From Acidimicrobiia bacterium (GTDB taxonomy: Bacteria > Actinomycetota > Acidimicrobiia > Acidimicrobiales > UBA8592): a stretch of 49,349 nt of DNA. The DNA lies in the NCBI GenBank assembly GCA_030431575.1, contig JAUIIS010000005.1:1-49349 (forward strand), written 5' to 3'. The position numbers and the translations under genes were made by a program. A model generated the notes under the pieces. It did no database searches. It was not told the origin of the DNA and saw only the letters and a program-made list of their open reading frames with translations. This document shows positions 16,173 through 24,416 of the stretch, one piece after another. Every line of letters begins with the position of its first letter. Positions within the stretch are counted from its first letter, which is position 1.

Positions 16173-19100
16173 TCTCGGTTCGGCGGGCCGGAATCCGGTC
16201 GCCGGGCAGGATCACACCGGTGAGGTTCAGCGGGTCAGAGCCACAAACCGTGACGGTTCGCCCCGATGCTGGTTCTTTGCGGATCTTCTTGAGGGCGTCG
16301 ACGGCTTCGGGCAGTGCGAACTGTTCGCCGCTGAACCCAGCCACAAACCGGCCCCCCTTGATGAGGCCGCGATCTTCGAGGCGTCGCAGCGCCCATTGCA
16401 GGTCTCGCCAGGGAACCGACAGGTGTTCGTGGGCTACCAGGTCGTAGAAGATCACGCCCCACCGTTGCAGAAGCTGATCGGCGAGCGCCTCGGTGAGCTC
16501 GTCGTAGTCTTCGATTTCGTCGGCGGGTGGCACAAGGCTCCAGCGCCCCGCCGCATGCGCCGATTTCACACCAGAGCGGCGAAGCTTGGACAGCGAGCGT
16601 TCGCGTCGGTCGGGGCGCTTCTTTGGTGCAGTGAGGGCCCGGATGGCTTCGAACCCGTCGCTGGTGAGGAGTCCGCGGGCCACCCCATCCCAGAGGCCGC
16701 GTTCGATGTCGGCTGGGAGCCGACCTGTGGCGCTGGCCAGGTCGCCCAAGAACTGGGCGCCTGTGGTCTCTAACGTTTCGGCGATTTCGGCAACGGCACC
16801 AAGGCTGGGGAGCGGGGCAACAGTGTCGCCCCGAACTGCTCGGAGCAGCCAGCCCAGCTCGTCGCGGAACACCAAGCTGACCGGTGTGGCCTTTGACGGC
16901 CCGCCACTGGTCTTGTCAGGGTCCTCCATGCAGCGTGGCGATAGCCGTAGCCATTGCAGGTCGCCGTCGTGGCATAGACGGTCGAGCCACGCCGGTTGGT
17001 AGTCGCGTACGCGGGCAGCCAGCAGATCTGGTTCCCAGCTGGCCACGGCTGCTTCCCAACCTTGGAGTTGCTCGAGGACTCGTGTCATGCCTGCGGTGCC
17101 GGCAAGGCGGGTGCCTGGGGCCACGTGCTGCCACCGTGTCAAGAAACGTACAAAGTCCTGGGGGGACACCGATTGCACCGACTTGCGACGCGAGCTTCGC
17201 GACAACGAATGCATGCGGGCCAACAATCGCCGCGAGCACCATTCGATGGTGCGGTCGTCGTTGCTTGCTTGCGCGGCGTTGGTAAAGCGGCCTTGCAGGA
17301 CCGCACCGGACGACTCAAGCGTCAGCAACCCCACAGTCACGTTGGTTGCCGAGATGCCCAGTTCGGCCTCCAAGGCAGTTGCGGTGGCGGGCGACATGAG
17401 CTCGAGGTGGCCGCGAAGGGCATCGGCCGCAACCGCTTCGGGGAAGAGATCCTCTGACGGTTTGCCGCTGAGCAGTACGTCGACGGCTTGGCTGGATTCG
17501 ATGGCAAACCAGCGATCTCGGTCTACCTGGGTATGGCTGCCAGCTCTGCCTCGCTGCACCAACTCGTCGAACAGCGGCTGCCACTGCGGGCGGGCCCGCA
17601 ACAACACAACGTCGCGCAGCAGGTCGTGCAGTTCGTCGGGCGTGCCTGGGTTGGGGGTGAGTTGCGCTTGGACTTGGTTGATGGCGTCCTGGTCCAGTTT
17701 CCCAAGCTCTGATGGGGCTAGTGGCAACCCGCGACGCAGGCGCACGTTGTGGGTGCGTCGGTCTGGGAGCTCGTCGTCGTCCAAGAACGCGTACGGCTTG
17801 GCCGTCAGAATCTCGTGCGCCAGCGCCGACGGTTCGGTGGTGTCGACATGGTGAAAGCAGACCTGGTCGGCTTCGAGACGCTGCCACAACTGGATAAGCC
17901 CGTCGACGTCCATACCTTCGGTCAGCGTGTCGTGCACGGTTTGGCGCACCAGCGGGTGGTCGGGGATGGTGGCCGGGCCGGTGACGTTTTCCTGGCAGGC
18001 GGCGGCGTCGGGGAACAGCGCAGCCATCATGTCGTCGCTTTCCATGCGTTGAATGGGCGGCGGGTTGCGTTTGCCGTTGCGCATGCGGAGCACGATGAGC
18101 GCCCGGTTGAGGTTCCAACGCCATCGTGACTGAAATGCTGGCTGATCCAGCACCGCTTGGGTGAGCGTTTCGCGGATGTTTTCGGGGGTCAGCCAACGCT
18201 GCACGTCCGTGAGAGGAAACGAGTGGTGCGGCCCCAGCGAGATCACCACGGCGTCGTCGCTGGCTGCGGCTTGGAGCTCGAAGTTGAAGCCCACGCAGAA
18301 CTTCTTGCGCAACGCATACCCCATCGACCGGTTGATGCGGCCTCCAAGAGGGGAGTGGATAACCAGCTGCATGCCTTCGGCGTCGTCGAAGAAGCGTTCC
18401 ATGACCAGCGTGCTGCTCGTGGGCATGGCTCCGAGGACCGCTCGGCCGGTGGCGAGGTAGGTGACGATGAGTGCTGCGGCCTCGGTGGTGACCCCGGCGT
18501 CTTCGACAAGCCACGCGGTGGCCCCAGCGAGGTCGTCGTTGACAATGAACGTGTCGATGTTGGCCCGTAACCGTGACACTTCTTCGCTTAGTTCGGCCGT
18601 GCGGGCCGGTGCTTCACCCGTCCAGAATGGAACGGTGGGAGGGGAGTCGCCGGCATCGACGACGCGTACCTCGCCGCCGGTGACGCGCCGGATGCGCCAG
18701 GAGTTGGTGCCCAGTAAGAAGATGTCGCCTGCGGAGGACTCCATGGCCCAGTCTTCGTTGACGGTGCCAATGAAGGTGTCGTCGGGTTCGGCCACTACCC
18801 GCATGTCGTAGATCTCGGGGATGGCGCCGCCGGAGGTGAGCGAGATGAGGCGGGCGGCTTTGCGGCCGCGAAGTTCGCCGTTGACGGTGTCGTGGTGCAC
18901 CCACGCGGCCCGTCGGCCGCGCCCGGTCATGATCCCGTCGCTGACCTGGGTGATGGTGGCGTCGTAGTCGGCTCGGGTGAGGTTGCGGTAGGGATAGGAA
19001 GTGGTGAAGAGCTGGTAGAGGGCGTCGGTACCCCATTCTTCAGCGGCGGTTTCGGCCACGATCTGTTGCGCCAAGATGTCCAGGGGTGCCTCGGGTGGAG

Positions 19101-20451
19101 TGACGGTGTCGAGACGACCACCTCGGACTGCGGCCAACAAGGCGGTGCACTCGACGAGTTCGTCTCGGGTTAGCGGATAGAGCCGTCCCCGGGGCGTGCC
19201 ATGGCGGGTGTGGTTGGAGCGGCCCACCCGTTGCAGGAACGTGGCGATGCTGCGCGGCGACCCTATTTGGCAGACCAGCTCGACCGGGCCAACGTCTATG
19301 CCAAGCTCCAACGAGGCCGTTGCCACCAGCGCTTTGAGGTCTCCTGCTCGGAGCCGGCGTTCGACCCGGTGGCGCCTGTCCTTCGACAGCGACCCGTGGT
19401 GTGCGGCCACCACGTCTTCGCCCAAGCGTTCGCCAAGCTGGTGGGCCAACCGTTCGGCCAAGCGGCGGGTGTTGACAAAGACCAAGGTGGTGTGGTGTTC
19501 GGCCACCAGTTCAGCGATGCGGTCCAGCACGTCATCCATCTGGTTGTGCGATGCCACCGCCTCGAGCTCCATGTCGGGGAGCTCGATGGCGAGGTCGAGC
19601 GTCCGCTGGTGGCCGCCGTCGACAATCTCGCACAGGATGTCGTTGTCGCCACGCGACGTAACCCCTCGCCGGGTCCCGACCAGCAACTGAGCCACGGTTT
19701 CTATGGGCCGCTGCGTGGCCGACAGCCCTACGCGTGCCGGCGGATTAGTGCACGCGTGATGCAGCCTCTCCATGGTGAGCGCCAGGTGCGAGCCCCGCTT
19801 GTCGCGGGCCATGGCATGGATTTCGTCGACGATGATGGTCTTTACGTCTTTGATGACCTCGCGGCTCTTGGCTGCGGTGACCAGCAAATACAGCGATTCG
19901 GGAGTGGTAACCATGAACGTGCGTGGCTTGCGCAGCATGGCTTGGCGTTCGGATTGGGGCGTGTCCCCGGTGCGCACCCCAATGGTCAGCGTGGGTGCGG
20001 TCAGCCCCATGCTGTTGGCCATCTCGGCGATTTCGGTAAGTGGCCGCTCGAGGTTTTCGGCGATGTCGACCGCCAGCGCTTTCAGCGGCGACACGTACAC
20101 AACCTGGGTGCCCGTTGTAGCCCGCCCAGCCGCATGGTCGAGGTACAAGCGATTGATGCACATCAAGAACCCAGCCAACGTCTTGCCAGACCCGGTGGGC
20201 GCCGCAATGAGGGTGTGTTTCCCGGCCGCTATGTGGGGCCACCCTTCAACCTGAGGCGGCGTAGCTCCCTGCGGAAACCGCCCCACAAACCACCGAGCCA
20301 CCGCCGGATGAAACGCCACCCCTGGCACGAGGTCGTCCACCGTTACCACGCCATTGAGCTTTAACGGATCGAACATCTCGCCATCGAGCGTGGGTTGCAA
20401 CACGTCGCCCGCAACAACAACATCGGGTACCGGAGGATCTGTGACAGCCAT
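16153..20451 (-). CDS. lhr: Lhr-type ATP-dependent DNA helicase
   Basis: A superfamily-2 3'-5' helicase linked to DNA repair. The 1432 residues contain APTGSGKTLAGF (motif I), DEIHAMARDKRG (motif II), SATQRP (motif III) and QRVGRSNHTRHG (motif VI). They are followed by the Lhr winged-helix/beta-barrel core and the long C-terminal extension of full-length actinobacterial Lhr (about 1500 aa). The ATG at 20451 (MAVTDPPVP) is preferred over the track start at 20556, whose extra residues run across a palindrome. That ATG lies at the centre of the 20-bp palindrome. The gene is divergent from the 183-aa orphan gene. Confidence 0.94.
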   Translation of the reverse strand: MAVTDPPVPDVVVAGDVLQPTLDGEMFDPLKLNGVVTVDDLVPGVAFHPAVARWFVGRFPQGATPPQVEGWPHIAAGKHTLIAAPTGSGKTLAGFLMCINRLYLDHAAGRATTGTQVVYVSPLKALAVDIAENLERPLTEIAEMANSMGLTAPTLTIGVRTGDTPQSERQAMLRKPRTFMVTTPESLYLLVTAAKSREVIKDVKTIIVDEIHAMARDKRGSHLALTMERLHHACTNPPARVGLSATQRPIETVAQLLVGTRRGVTSRGDNDILCEIVDGGHQRTLDLAIELPDMELEAVASHNQMDDVLDRIAELVAEHHTTLVFVNTRRLAERLAHQLGERLGEDVVAAHHGSLSKDRRHRVERRLRAGDLKALVATASLELGIDVGPVELVCQIGSPRSIATFLQRVGRSNHTRHGTPRGRLYPLTRDELVECTALLAAVRGGRLDTVTPPEAPLDILAQQIVAETAAEEWGTDALYQLFTTSYPYRNLTRADYDATITQVSDGIMTGRGRRAAWVHHDTVNGELRGRKAARLISLTSGGAIPEIYDMRVVAEPDDTFIGTVNEDWAMESSAGDIFLLGTNSWRIRRVTGGEVRVVDAGDSPPTVPFWTGEAPARTAELSEEVSRLRANIDTFIVNDDLAGATAWLVEDAGVTTEAAALIVTYLATGRAVLGAMPTSSTLVMERFFDDAEGMQLVIHSPLGGRINRSMGYALRKKFCVGFNFELQAAASDDAVVISLGPHHSFPLTDVQRWLTPENIRETLTQAVLDQPAFQSRWRWNLNRALIVLRMRNGKRNPPPIQRMESDDMMAALFPDAAACQENVTGPATIPDHPLVRQTVHDTLTEGMDVDGLIQLWQRLEADQVCFHHVDTTEPSALAHEILTAKPYAFLDDDELPDRRTHNVRLRRGLPLAPSELGKLDQDAINQVQAQLTPNPGTPDELHDLLRDVVLLRARPQWQPLFDELVQRGRAGSHTQVDRDRWFAIESSQAVDVLLSGKPSEDLFPEAVAADALRGHLELMSPATATALEAELGISATNVTVGLLTLESSGAVLQGRFTNAAQASNDDRTIEWCSRRLLARMHSLSRSSRRKSVQSVSPQDFVRFLTRWQHVAPGTRLAGTAGMTRVLEQLQGWEAAVASWEPDLLAARVRDYQPAWLDRLCHDGDLQWLRLSPRCMEDPDKTSGGPSKATPVSLVFRDELGWLLRAVRGDTVAPLPSLGAVAEIAETLETTGAQFLGDLASATGRLPADIERGLWDGVARGLLTSDGFEAIRALTAPKKRPDRRERSLSKLRRSGVKSAHAAGRWSLVPPADEIEDYDELTEALADQLLQRWGVIFYDLVAHEHLSVPWRDLQWALRRLEDRGLIKGGRFVAGFSGEQFALPEAVDALKKIRKEPASGRTVTVCGSDPLNLTGVILPGDRIPARRTETVHLPL

Positions 20452-20482
20452 AGCTGTCACAGTAGCGAGGCCCTGTGACAGG
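20441..20482. promoter_or_regulatory. lhr: Operator-like palindrome cluster on the lhr start codon
   Basis: GTGACAGCcataGCTGTCAC (20441-20460) has perfect 8-bp arms, and its 4-base centre contains the CAT complement of the lhr ATG. A second site, CCTGTgACAGG, lies at 20472-20482. All half-sites share TGTGACA/TGTCACA. The cluster sits between lhr and the divergent 183-aa gene, so a repressor here could control both. It does not match the actinobacterial LexA box I know. Confidence 0.5.
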
Positions 20483-20603
20483 CTCAGCTGCCCCACACCC
20501 GCCCCCCGGGGTTGGTAGCCGTCTCCGAAGTCGGCGGAGGCCCACACCGCTCGCAACCAGCACCCGGTGGGGAACCGTCAGCGAGCCGGGCACACTGCGG
20601 GTT

Positions 20604-21155
20604 ATGGCACAGCGCAGGTACGGGACCATCGTCAAACACCTCACCGACGACCCCGATACGGCGGGCGAGCTCGCAGCAAAGCTCAGCGACGATGTGCTAT
20701 TCCACCTGTCCGCGGCCCTGGCCGACGAACAACGCCGCAGAGCCATCGTCGACGGCAACGAAGAAGCGGTCATCACCGACGCCTTCGAGACCAGCTTCGG
20801 TCGCGACGGCCTGGGCATCAACCCGTACATCTCTGGTTCGTTCATCGTCTGCCCCGGCAGCATCATTGCGAAGTCGCGCAACTCGCACCGCTGCCGTTTC
20901 GCCAGCATCAACGACACCTGGGTGTGGGACTCAGACCTGCTGATCAACGAGGTCAAACGCTCCAACGCCGGCACCAAAGAAGGGTTTCGAGCAGTAGCGC
21001 TTCTCCCCATCATCCAAGGCACCGAAATCGACATCGTCACCGGCCGCATGCGTAGCGGTCAACACAGCGTCGAACACGTCATCTCCTACGAAGTAAAGCG
21101 CGGCAAGCTCGTCGAAGTAAGTCAACGCAACGTCAAACCCTCCGGCATGGCGTGA
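20604..21155 (+). CDS. Protein of unknown function, 183 aa
   Basis: A soluble protein beginning MAQRRYGTIVKHL. Its N-terminal half is helical and charged (DDPDTAGELAAKLSDDVLFHLSAALADEQ). The C-terminal half is beta-rich, with GINPYISGSFIVCPGSIIAKS, INDTWVWDSDLL and a final EVKRGKLVEVSQRNV. It has no signal peptide, membrane segment or recognisable catalytic motif. The ATG at 20604 is chosen because the 43 upstream codons in the track are Pro/Arg-rich and lie in the lhr divergent promoter region. It is followed by a GC-rich hairpin with a T run. Confidence 0.75.
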   Translation: MAQRRYGTIVKHLTDDPDTAGELAAKLSDDVLFHLSAALADEQRRRAIVDGNEEAVITDAFETSFGRDGLGINPYISGSFIVCPGSIIAKSRNSHRCRFASINDTWVWDSDLLINEVKRSNAGTKEGFRAVALLPIIQGTEIDIVTGRMRSGQHSVEHVISYEVKRGKLVEVSQRNVKPSGMA

Positions 21156-21160
21156 ACTCA

Positions 21161-21190
21161 GCCGGCCGGGCTTCGCCCGATTTTGCCGGC
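21161..21190 (+). terminator. Hairpin with T run after the 183-aa gene
   Basis: CGGGC-TTC-GCCCG (21167-21179) is followed by ATTTT, and GCCGGC occurs on both flanks (21161-21166 and 21185-21190) so a longer stem can also form. It starts 5 bp after the TGA of the 183-aa gene and fits a Rho-independent terminator, although the downstream repeat array uses similar sequences. Confidence 0.5.
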
Positions 21191-21396
21191 TTCGCTTCAC
21201 GCATCTTGTTGCCGCAAGGCTCGTTCCGCTTCGCTTCTCTCGCGCTGCCGATTTTCCGCTGCCCGGGTCGCGGGGTGAGCTCGGCCGCAGGGCCTTCGGC
21301 CCAGTATCGCGGCTTCGCTTCTCTTGCGCTGTGGATGTCCTACTGCCCGGGCCGTGGGGGTGAGCTCGGCCGCTGGGCCTTCGGGCCAGCATGGCG
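21189..21396. repeat. Two tandem ~84-bp GC-rich repeats plus a partial copy
   Basis: GCTTCGCTT begins at 21189 (partial), 21228 and 21312. The last two units (21228-21311 and 21312-21396) share CTGCCCGGG, GGTGAGCTCGGCCGC and a GGGCCTTCGG hairpin, and differ mainly in a central ~12 bp. Such hairpin-bearing units look like REP-type dispersed elements. The second unit overlaps the 3' end of the HTTM gene and supplies its final ~17 codons and stop. Confidence 0.7.
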
Positions 21397-22470
21397 GGTT
21401 CGGCGAAGGAGAAGGGCGGGGGCCACAAAGGGGAACGTGGCGGGGAGGCGCGACCAGGCGAAGCGGGCGGCGGCGCGGCCTTCGGACTGGCGTGGGGATG
21501 GGGCCGAGTCGTCGACCAGCAGAACGCGTGAGCCGTCGTCGGGGTGGACGGTGAAGCGCGCGAACCAGTCGAGGCGGGGGAGCCAGCGGGCCAGGGCGCT
21601 GTCTTTGGGGACGATGAGTTGGCGGCGGCGTTCGGCGGGGGTGACCCAAATACACAGTGCAGCGAGGGCGATGTAGGAGAACACCTGCACCCTTGCGGTG
21701 AGTTCGATCGCCAAGTGGAACCAGACGGCCACCCAAATCGCGGCGAGGCGGGTGCGGCGGTGCAGCAGACAGAAGCCAATGAAGAATTCGGTCAGCACCG
21801 CAACCTTGGAGAACCACCATTGGAAGTCGGGGTCTGTCAGCAGATCGATCGCCCATGACGGCGCGCCGCTGTCCAACGCTAGGTCGCGGGTGTAGACGGC
21901 TCGGAGCCGAAGGACTTGACCGCTCCACCAGTCTTGGTCGATCAGTTTCGAAGTGGCTGACGCCAGGTAGACCGTGCAGACCTCTATCCGGAGCAGCCAC
22001 AGGGGCCACAAGCGCGCTGGCTGATTGGTGGGGAGCCCGCGGCGGCGTCGAATGAGCGAATCGAGGGACAGGTGGTTCCCTGGTCGGAGCGCGGCCACGG
22101 CAACGAGGATGAAGACAAGGAAGAGCCGATTGTGCTGGAAGTGCAGGGTCGACAGCGCCAGGTTGTATCCCACGAACCCGGCGAGGTAGGCCACGCTGAG
22201 CCGAGAGAAGAACCCAAGGGTTGTGGTGATGGCGGCAGCGACAGCGACCCACATGAGGGCGCGGTACGTTTCGAAGCTGGCTTCCGGGAACCAGTCGAAG
22301 TAGGGCTCGTAGAAGCGACCTGCGTAGAAGGTGCCTGCCCGCACGTCTTCGAGGAACGGGCGCAGGTGCAGGAGCACGATGGGCCCCAACGTGATGCGCA
22401 GGACGGCGATGGCACGAACGGAACCAGAGGCATCGATTGCGGTATTGAGCCGCTTCAGCATGGCGATCAT
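21340..22470 (-). CDS. HTTM-domain integral membrane protein
   Basis: A 376-residue polytopic membrane protein. The HTTM (vitamin-K-dependent carboxylase-related) pattern is visible as VLRITLGPIVLLHL, LSTLHFQHNRLFLVFILVAVAAL, LASATSKLIDQDWWSGQ and VWFHLAIELTARVQVFSYIALA. A soluble C-terminal piece (SRVLLVDDSAP ... GRAAARFAWSRLPATFPFVAP) resembles the remnant of a DCC-type domain often fused to HTTM proteins. The last ~17 residues come from the 84-bp repeat. The start codon overlaps the stop of the 158-aa gene by four bases. Function is unknown; carboxylase residues of the human enzyme are not assumed. Confidence 0.85.
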   Translation of the reverse strand: MIAMLKRLNTAIDASGSVRAIAVLRITLGPIVLLHLRPFLEDVRAGTFYAGRFYEPYFDWFPEASFETYRALMWVAVAAAITTTLGFFSRLSVAYLAGFVGYNLALSTLHFQHNRLFLVFILVAVAALRPGNHLSLDSLIRRRRGLPTNQPARLWPLWLLRIEVCTVYLASATSKLIDQDWWSGQVLRLRAVYTRDLALDSGAPSWAIDLLTDPDFQWWFSKVAVLTEFFIGFCLLHRRTRLAAIWVAVWFHLAIELTARVQVFSYIALAALCIWVTPAERRRQLIVPKDSALARWLPRLDWFARFTVHPDDGSRVLLVDDSAPSPRQSEGRAAARFAWSRLPATFPFVAPALLLRRTRHAGPKAQRPSSPPRPGQ

Positions 22471-22943
22471 TCGATAGCCCGGTCTTCGCTGCGGAAAACC
22501 GCGGTTTGGGGTCCACGGCCGTTGTCGAGGTACGCCACGGTTGCTTCGAGATACAGCGTCGTGGTGTCTTCAGGTGTGTTGTCAGCTACCCAGTCCAGCG
22601 CCGCTTCAAAGAACGCCAGTTGGGCGCGCAAACCGGAATCTGCGTGATGCCAGCGTTGGGGGTAGGTGAGGCCGCGCCCTTGCACGAGGTCGGCCCAACG
22701 GTATTCCCAGTTGTCTTCTAGCGGTATCCGGGTGCCGTCGGTTTGGACCCGGACAATGTCGGCGTTCCATCGGCTTGCTTCGGGGAACATCTGGAAGCCG
22801 CCCTGGCGGTGATCGTTGTCGTACGCGGCCACAATGGCCACCAGTTGGGTGCACAGAACAACAGCAATGACGACACGCGGAAGTAGCCAGGCCAGCCCCC
22901 CTCGACGTTCTGTCTGGGTCTCCGTGGCGTCGTGGGATGTCAT
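22467..22943 (-). CDS. Single-pass membrane protein partnered with HTTM protein (158 aa)
   Basis: Starts at ATG 22943 (MTSHDATETQTERRGG). A charged N-terminus is followed by one hydrophobic helix (WLLPRVVIAVVLCTQLVAIVAA), then a ~120-residue extracytoplasmic region with YDNDHRQGGFQMFPEASRW and conserved-looking Trp/Tyr residues. Both ends overlap neighbouring genes by four bases (MFS upstream, HTTM downstream), so the three are translationally coupled. Small anchored proteins of this kind commonly accompany HTTM proteins. No enzymatic motif is seen. Confidence 0.78.
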   Translation of the reverse strand: MTSHDATETQTERRGGLAWLLPRVVIAVVLCTQLVAIVAAYDNDHRQGGFQMFPEASRWNADIVRVQTDGTRIPLEDNWEYRWADLVQGRGLTYPQRWHHADSGLRAQLAFFEAALDWVADNTPEDTTTLYLEATVAYLDNGRGPQTAVFRSEDRAIE

Positions 22944-24364
22944 GTTGGCGCCGCCGTGGTGGCCTCGCGATCTTCGCTGGAGCCTGAGGGGAACATGGTG
23001 GCGATCACGATGGCGCTGGTGAAGTAGCAGCCACAGACAAACAGCCATGCCCAGCGGAAGCCTTGGAGCCCGCTGAGTTCGGTCCCGGTGGCGATGAGGG
23101 TGACGACAATGGAGATGCCGAGAGCGTAGAAGACCTGTTGGGTGGTGCGGATGGTGGCGTTTGCGATCCCGAACTTGGCGGGTTGCACGTCGCTCATGCC
23201 GGCGCTGGCCCAGGTGGCGATGGTGGTGCCTACACCAATGCCAGTGATGACGCTGATGGGGACGTAGCGGTCAAAAACGTGCGGTTCGTTGTCCAGCAGC
23301 AAGAAGTAGAGCAGGTTTCCAAACGCGCACATGCACGCGCCCGCGGCCAGGATCCAGCGGTGCCCAATGCGGTCGGCAAGTTGTCCCGACAAGGGAGAGA
23401 ATGCGGCCGACAGCAGCGGAGCGACGACAAGCGCTTTGCCCGTGGTGGTGATGGACTGGTCCCACAGGTCTTGGAGCAGTAGCGAGTTGGTGAGGAAGCC
23501 CGACGTGAACGCCAGCGAGTAGAAGGCGACCCCGGCGTTGGTGGCTTTGAACGACGGGTAGCGGAACAGGCTGAGGTCGATGAGCGGTTCGGGGTGGGTG
23601 GCCGAGCGGCGTAGTAACCACGGGATCAGCGTTGCCCCGATGATGAACGCCGCAACGGTTCGTGGGTCGCCCAAGCCCCATTGTTCGCTTTGGACGATGC
23701 CAAACATCATGAGGGCAATGGCAGCAGTGCCGATGGGCACACCGAGGAAGTCGATCTTGCCGTTGGCGTTTGGGTCTTTGGTCTCCTGGAGCAGTTTGGG
23801 CCCCAGGATCAGCACCAGGATACAGATGGGCACGTTCATGTAGAAGATGCCCCGCCACGACCAGACGTCGATGATGAACGACCCCAAGGCGGGCCCGGCA
23901 ACGCCGCCCAGGCCGCCAGTGGCGCCAGTGATGCCGATAGCCATCGATCGTTTGTTGGGTGGGAAGGCCGGCAAGATGACGGCCAGCGCGGTGGGCGCAA
24001 CCACAGCGCCACCGATGCCCTGAAGCACACGCGCCGCGATCAGCCAGCTAGCGCTGGGGGCGAGGCCACACGCCAACGATCCCAGCATGAAGACGGTGAC
24101 GCCGGGCAGAAAGACGCGTTTGCGGCCCCAGCTATCGGCCAGCCGTCCAGCGACCAACAGCAGGGCCGCGACCACCACGTTGTAGCCCGAGATGATCCAG
24201 CTCAGCGACGCTTCGCTACTGCCAAAGTCGTCGGCGATGCTGGGGAAAGCCACGTTCACCGCGGTCACGTCGATGACCACCAGAAAGAACACGATTGTGG
24301 TGACAACCAGTGCCAGCCACGCCTCGCGGGTGATTTCGGTGGGAGGCGCCTCAGCGGTTGTCAT
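22940..24364 (-). CDS. MFS drug/metabolite exporter, DHA2 (14-TMS) family
   Basis: A proton-driven efflux transporter. The 474 residues contain the DHA2 signatures LDxTxVNVAxP (seen as VIDVTAVNVAFPSI), GRLADSWGRKRVF (motif A), LQGIGGAVVAPTAL and the TM5 motif C (GVAGPALGSFI), plus QLADRIGHRW in the second half. The hydropathy suits 14 helices. It is first in the coupled MFS / 158-aa / HTTM unit. Substrate cannot be inferred. It starts 52 bp downstream of the spermidine-synthase-like gene. Confidence 0.9.
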   Translation of the reverse strand: MTTAEAPPTEITREAWLALVVTTIVFFLVVIDVTAVNVAFPSIADDFGSSEASLSWIISGYNVVVAALLLVAGRLADSWGRKRVFLPGVTVFMLGSLACGLAPSASWLIAARVLQGIGGAVVAPTALAVILPAFPPNKRSMAIGITGATGGLGGVAGPALGSFIIDVWSWRGIFYMNVPICILVLILGPKLLQETKDPNANGKIDFLGVPIGTAAIALMMFGIVQSEQWGLGDPRTVAAFIIGATLIPWLLRRSATHPEPLIDLSLFRYPSFKATNAGVAFYSLAFTSGFLTNSLLLQDLWDQSITTTGKALVVAPLLSAAFSPLSGQLADRIGHRWILAAGACMCAFGNLLYFLLLDNEPHVFDRYVPISVITGIGVGTTIATWASAGMSDVQPAKFGIANATIRTTQQVFYALGISIVVTLIATGTELSGLQGFRWAWLFVCGCYFTSAIVIATMFPSGSSEDREATTAAPT

Positions 24365-24416
24365 CGCCGCACAACCTACCTTGAGGCAGCGACCGGCGAA
24401 GATTTGGGCCGTTTCG

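Noticed and set aside
17315-18514. 399-codon minus-strand ORF inside lhr in another frame
   Set aside because: Extremely Arg/Pro/Ala-rich out-of-frame shadow; the Lhr frame has clear motifs on both sides.
19201-20364. 387-codon plus-strand ORF opposite lhr
   Set aside because: Antisense shadow of the Lhr helicase domain in high-GC DNA; the product is Arg/His/Gly-rich without domain pattern.
21197-22516. 439-codon minus-strand ORF overlapping the HTTM gene
   Set aside because: Out-of-frame shadow; its Arg/Pro-rich product lacks the membrane helices of the true frame, although its tail reads the 84-bp repeats.
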